Below are positions 43,078 through 51,477 of a stretch of 64,000 nucleotides of DNA, piece after piece (positions within the stretch are counted from its first letter, which is position 1; each line of letters opens with the position of its first letter). The stretch covers positions 8,529 through 72,528 of the forward strand of contig JAEYKW010000046.1 of the NCBI GenBank assembly GCA_023408075.1, given 5' to 3'. This DNA is from Bacillota bacterium (GTDB taxonomy: Bacteria; Bacillota; Clostridia; Christensenellales; SZUA-584). The notes beneath the pieces are model-generated. The model ran no database searches. It was not told the origin of the DNA and saw only the letters and a list, made by a program, of their open reading frames with translations. The position numbers and the translations under genes were made by a program.

Positions 43078-44299
43078 TGAACTCTATTTTAAGGCCGTCA
43101 CGGCCGCCATTAAGAACGACATGGATTCGATGACAAACAGCAGCTGTGATATGCACTCACTGGATTGCCTGCTCAACCCAAAGAAATATCCGCCCGTGGT
43201 GCGGCTTGGCGAATGCGGCTGCGGCGATGAGAAATGCACAAACGTGTGCTTTTATAATGCGCTGTCAAGGGATGATGACGGCAATGTCGTGATTGCGGAT
43301 AGCTGTGTGGGCTGCGGAGAGTGTATTATCGCCTGCGATGCGCACAACCTGATTGAAATCAAAGAGGTTGTCCCCATTTTTGATCTGATCAACAATAATA
43401 CGCCCGTTTACGCGCTGATTGCGCCCGCTTTTTTAAGCCAGTTCGGCGCGGATATGACGCCGGGGCGGCTGCGTACCGCATTCAAGATGCTCGGTTTTTC
43501 AGGGCTGATTGAGGTGGCGTTGTTTGCGGATATACTGACGCTCAAGGAAGCGCTCGAATTCGATGCGGCGATAAAGAAGGAAGAGGACTTTGTGCTCACC
43601 AGCTGCTGCTGCCCGCTCTGGGTGGGCATGATCGAAAAGGTGTACGGTGAGCTAATTCCGCATATGCCGCCGTCCGTATCGCCGATGGTGGCCAGCGGCC
43701 GGGCCGTGAAGCATCTGCATCCCGACGCAAAAACGGTGTTCATAGGCCCGTGCATCGCGAAAAAGGCCGAGGCGCGGCAGGCCGATATTGCGGACGCGGT
43801 GGATTACGTGCTCACCTTCCGCGAGATGGCCGATATATTCGATGCGGCCGGTATTGAACCCAAAACTCTCGAAGAAGACTTAAGAGACCATTCCTCCGCA
43901 TCAGGGCGGCTTTATGCGCGCACGGGCGGCGTCAGCGAAGCTGTCGCCGAAACGGTGAAGCGCGTTGCGCCGGGACGGCAGCTGCAGGTGAAAGCGCGGC
44001 AGGCCAACGGCGTGCCCGAATGCAAGGTGATGCTCAAAGATGTGATGGAGGGCAGGCTGGACGCCAACTTTTTGGAAGGCATGGGCTGCGTCGGCGGCTG
44101 CGTCGGCGGTCCGCGCATCATCATTGATAAAGAGCAGGGCACGCGCAATGTCAATGAGTATGCGGCGCGCACGGAAGAGAAAACGCCGGTGGATAACCCG
44201 TTTGTTTTTGAGATGCTCAAACGCCTTGGGTTTGACAGCACCGACAGCCTCATGAAAAAGAAAAACATGTTCATGCGGGATTTTGATAAGAAGCATTGA
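43064..44299 (+). CDS. [FeFe]-hydrogenase-like protein with N-terminal Fe-S domain
   Basis: 411 residues, GGAG upstream. Two N-terminal Cys sets, CGCGDEKCTNVC and CVGCGECIIAC, bind 4Fe-4S clusters. The H-cluster region has L1 as TSCCCPLW (residues 179-186), L2 as GPCIAKKAEA (Cys230; the usual Met before Pro-Cys is Gly) and L3 as GCVGGCVGG (Cys342, Cys346). All four cluster ligands are kept but L1 and L2 differ from catalytic enzymes, so it may be a sensory or group C/D-type hydrogenase, or a redox protein. No maturase gene is in the window. Third gene in an overlapping operon. Confidence 0.85.
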   Translation: MTNFDELYFKAVTAAIKNDMDSMTNSSCDMHSLDCLLNPKKYPPVVRLGECGCGDEKCTNVCFYNALSRDDDGNVVIADSCVGCGECIIACDAHNLIEIKEVVPIFDLINNNTPVYALIAPAFLSQFGADMTPGRLRTAFKMLGFSGLIEVALFADILTLKEALEFDAAIKKEEDFVLTSCCCPLWVGMIEKVYGELIPHMPPSVSPMVASGRAVKHLHPDAKTVFIGPCIAKKAEARQADIADAVDYVLTFREMADIFDAAGIEPKTLEEDLRDHSSASGRLYARTGGVSEAVAETVKRVAPGRQLQVKARQANGVPECKVMLKDVMEGRLDANFLEGMGCVGGCVGGPRIIIDKEQGTRNVNEYAARTEEKTPVDNPFVFEMLKRLGFDSTDSLMKKKNMFMRDFDKKH

Positions 44300-44395
44300 C
44301 GGGTTGCGATAAACATTTGGCTTGTTGATCTTGTATCGATTTTAGCCTATAACGAGTGCGGGGGAGAGCATTGGCCGTCCGCGATGTACATCTGC

Positions 44396-44478
44396 AATCC
44401 TCCGTCGCGCTGCGCGCGCCACCTCCTTTCAAAAAGGAGGCTTTTTTCTATGCATTTCAAACTGCCGCGTTTTTAAGG
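44396..44478 (+). repeat. GC-rich repeat A, copy 1, with terminator-like hairpin
   Basis: gtcgcgctgcgcgcgccacc, then cctccttt/aaaggagg hairpin (44422-44440) and a T-run to 44447, then ctatgcattt and a gcgttttt tail. Its first half recurs at 44543 and its second half at 44756. It could also serve as terminator of the hydrogenase-like operon. Confidence 0.65.
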
Positions 44479-44542
44479 CTCCTCGTAGGAGTCGGCAGTG
44501 AAGCTGACTGAGGATTGATCTGGAAATTACTTTAACAATGAC

Positions 44543-44586
44543 AATCCTCTGTCGCGCTGCGTACGCACCTCCTTTTAAAAAGGAGG
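44543..44586 (+). repeat. Repeat A, left-half copy
   Basis: aatcctctgtcgcgctgcgt and then the cctccttt/aaaggagg hairpin, matching 44396-44440. The copy stops where the hairpin element begins. Confidence 0.65.
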
Positions 44587-44588
44587 CC

Positions 44589-44753
44589 AGCTTGATGAAA
44601 AAACCCACCCTGTCATGCTGAGGAGCGTAGCGACGTGACTACGAAGTGGAAAGCATCCCATGGCTAATCGCGTTTAACATGGGATTTTAGTCCACTGCGT
44701 AGTCGATCGCTTACACTCACTCAAAATGACTTTTAGTACTTTGTCAGCAGCCT
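44589..44753 (+). mobile_element. Hairpin repeat element, copy 3
   Basis: From agcttgatgaaaaaac to gtcagcagcct, the same ends as the copy at 8656-8790. The core 44612-44730 has longer arms than copy 2: the extra tacgaagtgg on the left is matched by the extra ccactgcgta on the right. It sits between the left and right halves of repeat A, with the cctc/gagg hairpin present on both sides. Confidence 0.72.
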
Positions 44754-44755
44754 AA

Positions 44756-44810
44756 CCTCTTTCAAAAAGGAGGCTTTTTTCTATGTATTCCATGCTGCTG
44801 CGTTTTTGAG
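44756..44810 (+). repeat. Repeat A, right-half copy
   Basis: cctctttcaaaaaggagg, T-run, ctatgtattcc and a gctgcgtttttga tail, matching 44422-44478. Confidence 0.65.
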
Positions 44811-44860
44811 ATTCCGATTTGTGGCGCGGCGATCAAAATTGAAATTTATCAATCGTCTAA

Positions 44861-44893
44861 GCCATGTTAAACATTTTTTTACATGGTTTTTTT
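44861..44893 (+). terminator. Hairpin with T-run before the Rieske-FAD gene
   Basis: ccatgt (44862-44867) pairs with acatgg (44881-44886), followed by seven T. Short stem, so a weak terminator. Confidence 0.4.
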
Positions 44894-44937
44894 ATTTTGC
44901 GGCAGAATAAGGATACGCATTAAACCGGGAGAAGAAC

Positions 44938-46437
44938 ATGAAAAGAGAGTCTTTTTGGATAAACACGTCACATAAACCACAGTTTCCTCAAATGCCGCTG
45001 CAAAAGGCCTACGACGTCGTCGTCATCGGCGGGGGCCTTACGGGCATCACCACGGCGCTGCTGCTGGCACGCGCGGGCGTGAGCACGGCTGTGATTGAAG
45101 CGAATGAGGTGGGCAGCGGCACCAGCGGGCATACGACGGCTAAAATCACGGTACAGCACGACATCCGGCTTTCCAAGCTGTCCGACAGCAAAGCGCTCGC
45201 GTATTATACGGCGAACAACAAAGGGTTCGAGCTGATCAAATCGTTTGTGGATGAACTCAATATCGATTGTGACTATGAAACGCAAAACGCGTATATTTAC
45301 GCGCTGACGGCCTCGGAAGAGCACGACGTGATCGACGAAATGGCGGCTTATGAGCGGCTGGGCATTGAGGGACAGATTGTCGGCAAGACGCAGCTTCCTT
45401 ACGATATCCGATGTGCGCTCGAACTGAAAAATCAGGCGCAGTTTCACCCGCTCAAATATTTATACGCTCTCGCAGACAGCTTGAGCAGCATGGGCGTCCC
45501 CATATTCGAAAAGACAAAAGCGATAGGCCTCGACCGTGATGAGCACAGCATCACCGTGCATACGGAAAACGCAGCGGTTCATGCGGGTGCGGTGGTGCTC
45601 GCAACGGGGTATCCGATGTTCGAATTTCCGGGCACCTTCTTTGTCCGGCTCCATCAGCGGCGCTCATACTTAATTGCCGCACGGCAGCAGGGGCCGTCCG
45701 GCATGTACATCAATGCGGGAGACCCGGTGCGCTCCGTGCGTTCGGCGTCTCTTGACGGTGAACCGTGGCTGCTGGTGGGCGGCTTCGGACACAGAACGGC
45801 CAAGGAAGATCAGCAGGATACGGGCCTTGAGCCTTTGCATGCATTCCTGCAAAGCTCATTCCCGGGTGCCGAAGCCGTTTACGGCTGGTCCGCGCAGGAC
45901 GGGCGAACGCTCGATCATATTCCGTATGTGGGCAGTGTGTACGAGCACGGACCGCAGATTTATGTCGCGGCAGGCTACGATAAGTGGGGCATGACGAACA
46001 GCGCAGCCGCCTCAATGATGATCGCCGATGAAATCACCGACGTAAACACAATTGATACCGATATCAGGGCCGTATTCAGCCCCAAACGCTTTTCGCCCAT
46101 CGCATCTGCCGGCGGGTTTGTGAAGCAGGCGGGCGAAGCGGTTTATGAATTCACGGCAGGCAACGCGTCCATTCCGGTCGGCAATTTAGACGATGTGAAG
46201 CCCGGCGAAGGCGCTGTGCTGCGGATAGACGGGCGCGCGCTGGCCGTCTACAAGGATGAGGACGGACACATCGTTGCTTTTAAAGCCCACTGCACGCATC
46301 TCGGGTGCCCGCTCGAGTACAATGCGGAGGAGCGTTCGTTTGACTGCCCGTGCCACGGGTCGCGCTTCTCCATGACCGGGGACGTGATGGAAAACCCCGC
46401 GATTGAGCCGCTCAAGCGCGCCGATGAGGAGCTTTAG
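44938..46437 (+). CDS. FAD-dependent oxidoreductase with C-terminal Rieske domain
   Basis: 499 residues, GGGAG upstream. The dinucleotide motif VVVIGGGLTGITTALLLAR near residue 25 binds FAD, and the body is a DAO (glycine oxidase/sarcosine-type) fold. Residues about 415-499 form a Rieske 2Fe-2S domain with CTHLGC and CPCHGSRF, the two Cys-His pairs intact. Such proteins oxidise amines or amino acids and pass electrons to the Rieske cluster. The next gene begins 3 nt after its stop, with a GAGGAG ribosome site inside this gene's end. Confidence 0.92.
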   Translation: MKRESFWINTSHKPQFPQMPLQKAYDVVVIGGGLTGITTALLLARAGVSTAVIEANEVGSGTSGHTTAKITVQHDIRLSKLSDSKALAYYTANNKGFELIKSFVDELNIDCDYETQNAYIYALTASEEHDVIDEMAAYERLGIEGQIVGKTQLPYDIRCALELKNQAQFHPLKYLYALADSLSSMGVPIFEKTKAIGLDRDEHSITVHTENAAVHAGAVVLATGYPMFEFPGTFFVRLHQRRSYLIAARQQGPSGMYINAGDPVRSVRSASLDGEPWLLVGGFGHRTAKEDQQDTGLEPLHAFLQSSFPGAEAVYGWSAQDGRTLDHIPYVGSVYEHGPQIYVAAGYDKWGMTNSAAASMMIADEITDVNTIDTDIRAVFSPKRFSPIASAGGFVKQAGEAVYEFTAGNASIPVGNLDDVKPGEGAVLRIDGRALAVYKDEDGHIVAFKAHCTHLGCPLEYNAEERSFDCPCHGSRFSMTGDVMENPAIEPLKRADEEL

Positions 46438-46440
46438 CCG

Positions 46441-47397
46441 ATGAGCCATCGGTTGCTGCCCTTTTCCCCTGCACGATATCACGGCAAGCCTTCCAGCCGT
46501 CCTTATTTTGAAGGGTGGTATTTCAAGCAATCGTGCGACAATGGCGTGTTTGTGGCCATACCGGGCATTTTTCGGGGCGCCGAGAGCGGCGAAGACATTG
46601 CGTTTATACAGCTTATTTTCGGCGCCGGGCACCAGAGCTATTTTTTATCGTACCCGGCCAGCGAGTTTGCTTGTCATCCGCGGCGTTTTGAGCTGTGCAT
46701 AGGAGGCAACTGTTTTTCGAATCAGGAATTGAATTTGAGCATACCCGAAATCGGCCTCACGGCGAATCTTCGGTACACCGGCCATGTTCCTTTGCATACG
46801 AATCTCCTGTCCCCGTCCGTCATGGGGCCGTTTTCTTACCTTCCGAAAATGCAGTGCAACCACGGTATACTGAGCCTTTGGCACAGCGTATCCGGCGACG
46901 TGTGCTTTGAGGGAGGCAGGCTTTCGTTTGACGATGCGGACGGTTATATTGAGAAGGATTGGGGAGAGGAATTCCCCGAAAGTTGGATATGGATGCAGTG
47001 CGGCAGCGGCAAAGATGCGCTGGTCTGCGCGATTGCACGCATTCCCATAAAAAAGATACGGTTTACGGGGCTTATTGCCGTGCTGCATGCACAGGGCAGG
47101 CAGCTGCGCTTTGCAACCTATAACGGTGCCAAGGTGCTCGGCATCAACAGGGGAGACGGCGGCCTCACCGTAGAACTCAAAAAAGGAAAGCTGAGGCTCT
47201 GTATCATTGCGCGCAGCACATCGTTCGGCAGCCTCATGGCGCCATCCAAACAAGGCATGAACCGCGAAATACAGGAGAGCGTCAACTGCATATACGATGT
47301 GTCAGTCTGCTGCGGGACGCAAACGGTTTATTCGGCCCATTTTGAGAATGGCGGGCTTGAGATGCTGAATCCGCAGATGCTGACTGACGGAAACTAA
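46441..47397 (+). CDS. Tocopherol cyclase-like protein
   Basis: 318 residues. RPYFEGWYFKQS at about 21-32, a lipocalin-like series of beta strands, and YIEKDWGEEFPESWIWMQ at about 176-193 are the landmarks of the tocopherol cyclase family (DUF-type members in Firmicutes). Plant members close the chromanol ring of vitamin E; bacterial members without that pathway have unknown substrates, probably lipophilic. Coupled to the Rieske-FAD gene. Its last four bases overlap the convergent GGCT-like gene. Confidence 0.85.
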   Translation: MSHRLLPFSPARYHGKPSSRPYFEGWYFKQSCDNGVFVAIPGIFRGAESGEDIAFIQLIFGAGHQSYFLSYPASEFACHPRRFELCIGGNCFSNQELNLSIPEIGLTANLRYTGHVPLHTNLLSPSVMGPFSYLPKMQCNHGILSLWHSVSGDVCFEGGRLSFDDADGYIEKDWGEEFPESWIWMQCGSGKDALVCAIARIPIKKIRFTGLIAVLHAQGRQLRFATYNGAKVLGINRGDGGLTVELKKGKLRLCIIARSTSFGSLMAPSKQGMNREIQESVNCIYDVSVCCGTQTVYSAHFENGGLEMLNPQMLTDGN

Positions 47398-47789
47398 GGG
47401 GCCTGTCTTTGCGCCATAAAGTCGCGGACAATGTCCAAAAGCTCCTCTTCGGGGTAAGCGCTGAAACCGCCCGCGATTTCATCTACAACGTCGGATATAT
47501 TGCTGCGAATATAGACCCAGTACTCACCGGCATCGCCATGCATTTGCTTGCGTTCGTACAGCGGCACGAGCTCCCACTCATCGGCGATGAGCAAATCTTC
47601 ATCGGTCACATCAAGAATTTTACCGGCCACACGTGAGCCGGCCTTTTCTTTTACCGTATAAAAGCCGTCGTCACATCGGCACAACGTATATCCTTCAAGT
47701 ACATAACTGCGGCTTTTTAGTGTTCTGCCGAACATAAGGATTTGTACGTTTTGATTGCAGAGCGTTCCGTAAGCAAACAACGAAGGCAT
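47394..47789 (-). CDS. Gamma-glutamylcyclotransferase-like (AIG2-like) protein
   Basis: 131 residues, CGAGGAGG before the ATG. FAYGTLCN at the start is the substrate-pocket motif (Y-G-T-L), and DEWELVPLYER supplies the conserved acidic residue. The family cleaves gamma-glutamylamines or gamma-glutamyl peptides to 5-oxoproline. Convergent with, and overlapping by 4 nt, the tocopherol cyclase-like gene. Confidence 0.85.
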   Translation of the reverse strand: MPSLFAYGTLCNQNVQILMFGRTLKSRSYVLEGYTLCRCDDGFYTVKEKAGSRVAGKILDVTDEDLLIADEWELVPLYERKQMHGDAGEYWVYIRSNISDVVDEIAGGFSAYPEEELLDIVRDFMAQRQAP

Positions 47790-47913
47790 AAAGACCTCCT
47801 CGGTTCATAATTAAGCCGATTATAACAGCGCCGGTGACCGATAAGCAATATATCTCTTTTATGGCCGCTTTAAAAAACTTGCCAGCCGCCGCGATCTGAA
47901 TTATAATCGCATT

Positions 47914-47931
47914 ATTAGATATCTATCTAAT
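47914..47931. promoter_or_regulatory. Operator of the ArsR-type regulator
   Basis: ATTAGATATCTATCTAAT: perfect inverted repeat, readable as ATTAGA-N6-TCTAAT, 27 nt before the regulator's start codon. TTATAAT just upstream (about 47900) may be the -10. The same ATTAGA-N6-TCTAAT occurs before the ABC exporter at 49348. Confidence 0.65.
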
Positions 47932-47957
47932 ATGCTTGGCTTAAGAGGTGAAGAATT

Positions 47958-48977
47958 TTGCCGAATACGTATTTTGATCATCTCGACCCGCTTTTTGAAA
48001 CCGTTGGGCTGATATCGGCGAGCCGCAATGCGGACAATATAAAAAGCGAGACGGTTCAGGCCCTCGGTGAAATGGGGATAAACGGCGACGAGTTTTATTC
48101 GAGGCACATGGCCGTATTTGACGATTATGTTCAGGAGTTCAGCAGACATTATCAGCCGGGCACCGGCGATGCTCTTTTCTTCGACGGCATCGAAACGGGG
48201 CTGCTCCTGGTGGTATTAAGTTTGCTTGTGGAAGACAGAGACCGCATACATGAGATTGACAGGTTTGAAGACGGTGAAATCAATGCGGAAATTATTGAAC
48301 TGATATGCGAGCTGTATCAGCTCAAGCCGGATAGCGGCATAAGCTCTCGTGAAGGCCAATTATCGTTTCTGGAAAGATGCCCGTTTTCCGACAGCGAGAA
48401 GTGGAAGCTGCTGCAAATGTTCAACAGCCCGAAGGCCCGCTTCGGGCAGCTTGTTGACAGCATCACCGCCAACTATGCCGCTTTTGAAGCGGCGCAGAGC
48501 AAAGTCAGCGCGCCCTTAAAGAAGCTGATCGGCCAATACACAGCCGTGGTGAGAGATGAAAAAACGGAACTGTTCGGCAAGATGAAAAAATCGCTGTCTA
48601 AAACGGCGGATGTTTATCCTTCGCTCGCTTTCCCGGTTTCCCAAATGATTTTTTCCAATACCTGTTACTATGGGCTTTTAAGCTCGATGCTTGTCAGTCA
48701 GGATGCGTCAGATCAGGGCATGATGCTGCGGTGCTTAAAAGCGTTGGGGGACGCAAGTCGTCTCGAGATACTTCGGCTGATAAAGAAAAGGCCCATGTAC
48801 AATCTTGAAATCGCCGAGCAGTTGGGGCTTACCGCCGCCACGATGTCGCACCACATGAGCGTGTTGCTGACCTGCGGTTTCGTCGGTGTCACCAAGCAGG
48901 AAGCAAAGGTGTATTACCGCCTCGAAAATGAAGCCGTCCGCCGGTTTATCAAATCGATGGAAAAGTCTCTCGTTTAA
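47958..48977 (+). CDS. ArsR-type winged-helix regulator with long N-terminal domain
   Basis: 339 residues from TTG at 47958, AGAGGTGAAG upstream. The N-terminal 250 residues are helical and of unknown fold, probably the ligand or dimer domain (DUF5937-like in layout). The C-terminal 80 residues are an ArsR wHTH: ALGDASRLEILRLIKKR, LTAATMSHHMSVL, KVYYRLENE. No metal-binding Cys pair in the HTH. It shares an operator with the ABC exporter 400 nt downstream, so it likely represses both. Confidence 0.85.
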   Translation: MPNTYFDHLDPLFETVGLISASRNADNIKSETVQALGEMGINGDEFYSRHMAVFDDYVQEFSRHYQPGTGDALFFDGIETGLLLVVLSLLVEDRDRIHEIDRFEDGEINAEIIELICELYQLKPDSGISSREGQLSFLERCPFSDSEKWKLLQMFNSPKARFGQLVDSITANYAAFEAAQSKVSAPLKKLIGQYTAVVRDEKTELFGKMKKSLSKTADVYPSLAFPVSQMIFSNTCYYGLLSSMLVSQDASDQGMMLRCLKALGDASRLEILRLIKKRPMYNLEIAEQLGLTAATMSHHMSVLLTCGFVGVTKQEAKVYYRLENEAVRRFIKSMEKSLV

Positions 48978-49150
48978 TCCGAATCTCATCTGCCGTCCAT
49001 AACAAAATAAGAAGTTTCATGGCTATGGAAAGTCACTCAATCGGTCATCCAGTCCACTATGTTTTATTCGCAATATTCATTCACTGCGCCAGTGGATAGT
49101 ATGACCGATCATGCGGCTTTCCGCTTACTGTGTGCGTTAGCGCATGATCG

Positions 49151-49253
49151 TTCTGAGTGAACGACAGAGCATCGACAACGCAGTGGACTGAAATCCCATG
49201 TTTATGGCGATTTATCATGGGATGCGTTCACTTACGTGGTGGATGGAATGACA
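49151..49253 (-). repeat. Diverged inverted copy of the hairpin element (copy 4)
   Basis: Contains acgcagtggact, aaatcccatg, cgattta-tcatgggatgc and a final ggaatgacag. These are the landmarks of copy 3 in reverse order and strand. Decayed. Lies between the ArsR-type gene and the ABC exporter promoter. Confidence 0.55.
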
Positions 49254-49320
49254 GTTGGTTTGTTTCATCAATCTTACCGTCCATTGGCAATGGGTGGTTT
49301 TCTATTTTTGTCTAATTATA

Positions 49321-49365
49321 TTGACGCGCATCTAATATTGATATAATATTAGATTAACGTCTAAT
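49321..49365 (+). promoter_or_regulatory. Promoter and operator of the ABC exporter
   Basis: TTGACG (49321-49326) with TATAAT 15 nt later (or TAATAT 17 nt later). ATTAGA (49348-49353), 6 nt, TCTAAT (49360-49365) lies at the expected transcript start, a repressor position. Confidence 0.65.
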
Positions 49366-49383
49366 ATATTTGGAGGAGACTTT

Positions 49384-51090
49384 ATGATTCGTTTGATCAG
49401 GGTCAATAAGTTATTGTTTATTGTCACCTTTGCACTGAGCGCAGCGGTATCGGCGGCATACGTTTTCATTGCTATGATTCTGCAGCAGGTGACGGATACG
49501 GCCGTCAGCGGGGATACAGCCGGTTTTCAGCGCATCATCATCATTTCCGTGGCGTATCTGCTGGGACTCGGCGTTTTGAGCTTTGTGTCTTCCATGCTCG
49601 ACAAGCTACTGATCAGCAGAATCATACGGCAGCTCAGAAGCCGTGTTTTCAGCGGCATACTGCGCCGCAACATGCAGGACTTTTCGAGCGTCAACACAGC
49701 CGATTATTTATCCGCCGTCACCAACGATATCAAGCTCATTGAAGACAATGGTATTCAGCCGCTGCTTGTCATCGTCCAAAACGCGGTCATGTTTTTAACC
49801 GCGGTGGTCGTTCTTTTTACAATCAATGTGATTATCGGGCTATGCCTGATTGGCTGCCTTGTGCTGATGTTCGCCGTGCCGATGTTTTTCGGCAAAGCGC
49901 TTCAGCGCAGGCAGAATGCCGTCTCGAAAAAAATCTCCGACTTCACGGCAAAGGTGAAAGATATTTTGTCGGGCTATGAAGTGGTCAAGGCTTACGGTAT
50001 GGATCAGCAGGTTAAGTCCGAATACGAATTGCAAAACAACGACAGCGCTTTGGCGAAATACCGTGCCGACAGGCTGACCGTGCTGAATCAAAGTGTGTCC
50101 GAGGTGCTGGCTTATATCACGGTCTTTTCCGGCTTTTTCATCGGCGCTTATCTTATATTAACGGGCGACATATCGGCGGGTGTGCTGCTTGCGCTGATTC
50201 AGCTCAGCAGTTCATTTGTGAATCCGCTGATGCTTGTGATGGACGGCATGCCCAAGGTGCAGGGGATCAAACCGGTGCTGAACCGGCTTGATGCGCTGAC
50301 GGACTACGAAGACGCGGCGTTCACGGGTACGCAGGCCCCCGCATTTGAAAAAGATATCCGGCTTGAGAATGTGGCGTTTTCATATGATGAGATGACGCCT
50401 GTGCTCAAAGGGGTATCACTGGAGCTGTGCAAAAACAGAAAATATGCGATAGTGGGACACAGCGGCTCCGGCAAGACCACGCTGACCAAGCTGCTGACCG
50501 GCACCTATGCGGATTATCGCGGAGACATCCGTTTTGACGGGGACGATATCCGCGCGCTGGATATCGGGAAGCTGCGCAGCATGGTTTCGGTGATTCATCA
50601 GCACGTTTATATGTTCAGCGGCAGCATTAAGGACAATATCGCGCTGCACAGGCCGTTTTCGGATGAAGAGATGAAAAATGCGTTGGAGCAAAGCGGCGTC
50701 AACCTGTTTGTTGAGGATATGACGGGCGGCCTTGATACCTTCGCCGGTGAAAACGGCAGCAATCTCTCGGGCGGCCAGCGCCAGCGCGTCGCCGTGGCGC
50801 GCGCTTTGCTGCAAAAAACGCCGGTACTGATTCTCGACGAGGGAACCGCCGCCATCGACAAGCAGACGGCTTATATGATTGAAAGCGGTTTGCTGGGGCT
50901 TAACGATCTGACACTGCTCACCATCACGCACAACTTAAGGCCCGAGCTTTTGAGCCGATACGACCAGATCATATTCATGCAGGACGGACGGATTGCCGAT
51001 ATCGGGCCGTTTGAAGACTTGCTGAGCCGCAGCGGCGATTTTCGAGACTTTTATTACTTGCCGGACCAGCAAGAAGAGATGACCGCCTAG
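49384..51090 (+). CDS. ABC exporter, fused permease and ATPase
   Basis: 568 residues, TTTGGAGGAG upstream. Six membrane helices in the first 310 residues, then the nucleotide-binding domain: Walker A GHSGSGKTTL, Q-loop IHQHVYM, signature LSGGQRQRVAVARA, Walker B VLILDEGTAAID and switch His in LTITHNL. A half-transporter that must dimerise; only one half is here, so a homodimer is likely. Drug, peptide or lipid export are all possible. Controlled by the ATTAGA operator shared with the ArsR-type regulator. Confidence 0.93.
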   Translation: MIRLIRVNKLLFIVTFALSAAVSAAYVFIAMILQQVTDTAVSGDTAGFQRIIIISVAYLLGLGVLSFVSSMLDKLLISRIIRQLRSRVFSGILRRNMQDFSSVNTADYLSAVTNDIKLIEDNGIQPLLVIVQNAVMFLTAVVVLFTINVIIGLCLIGCLVLMFAVPMFFGKALQRRQNAVSKKISDFTAKVKDILSGYEVVKAYGMDQQVKSEYELQNNDSALAKYRADRLTVLNQSVSEVLAYITVFSGFFIGAYLILTGDISAGVLLALIQLSSSFVNPLMLVMDGMPKVQGIKPVLNRLDALTDYEDAAFTGTQAPAFEKDIRLENVAFSYDEMTPVLKGVSLELCKNRKYAIVGHSGSGKTTLTKLLTGTYADYRGDIRFDGDDIRALDIGKLRSMVSVIHQHVYMFSGSIKDNIALHRPFSDEEMKNALEQSGVNLFVEDMTGGLDTFAGENGSNLSGGQRQRVAVARALLQKTPVLILDEGTAAIDKQTAYMIESGLLGLNDLTLLTITHNLRPELLSRYDQIIFMQDGRIADIGPFEDLLSRSGDFRDFYYLPDQQEEMTA

Positions 51091-51477
51091 ATATCGGTGA
51101 TAGACGTCAAAAGTTCTTATACAACAAAAAACGTTCCCAACAATGAAATGTCACAGAGTATCAAACACTCTTATGTGGCCCCTCTGACGACGACACGAAT
51201 AAGGAGGGCTGTGACTGGGGGGAAAAGGCTTATGACCGGTCATTTCCCGGGTATTTCATGACACTTCCCGATTTATCTCTTTGGGATAGAGCATCTGACT
51301 GTCTCGAAGGGGTGGAATGGGAAGCTGCTTGGGCTTATTGACAGCCTGACGTTCCCAATAAGGAGACGTCAGGCTGCTAAAAAGTGACGTGTGTCATATC
51401 GATGGAACGTAAGCAATCGACGACAAAGGCTCCATTCAATAACGCGCTTTACATGCAAATCGGCTTCGCGGCGTCGC
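51091..51477. other. Gene-free stretch with hairpins
   Basis: An 11-bp hairpin cagcctgacgt/acgtcaggctg (51342-51376) and, near the end, atcggcttcg/cgaggccgat followed by six T (51459-51496), a + strand terminator-like hairpin that runs into the 3' end of the glycosyltransferase gene. At 51389-51420 a short piece (gtcatatcgatggaacgtaa) resembles the start of the dispersed hairpin element. Nothing coding. Confidence 0.45.
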
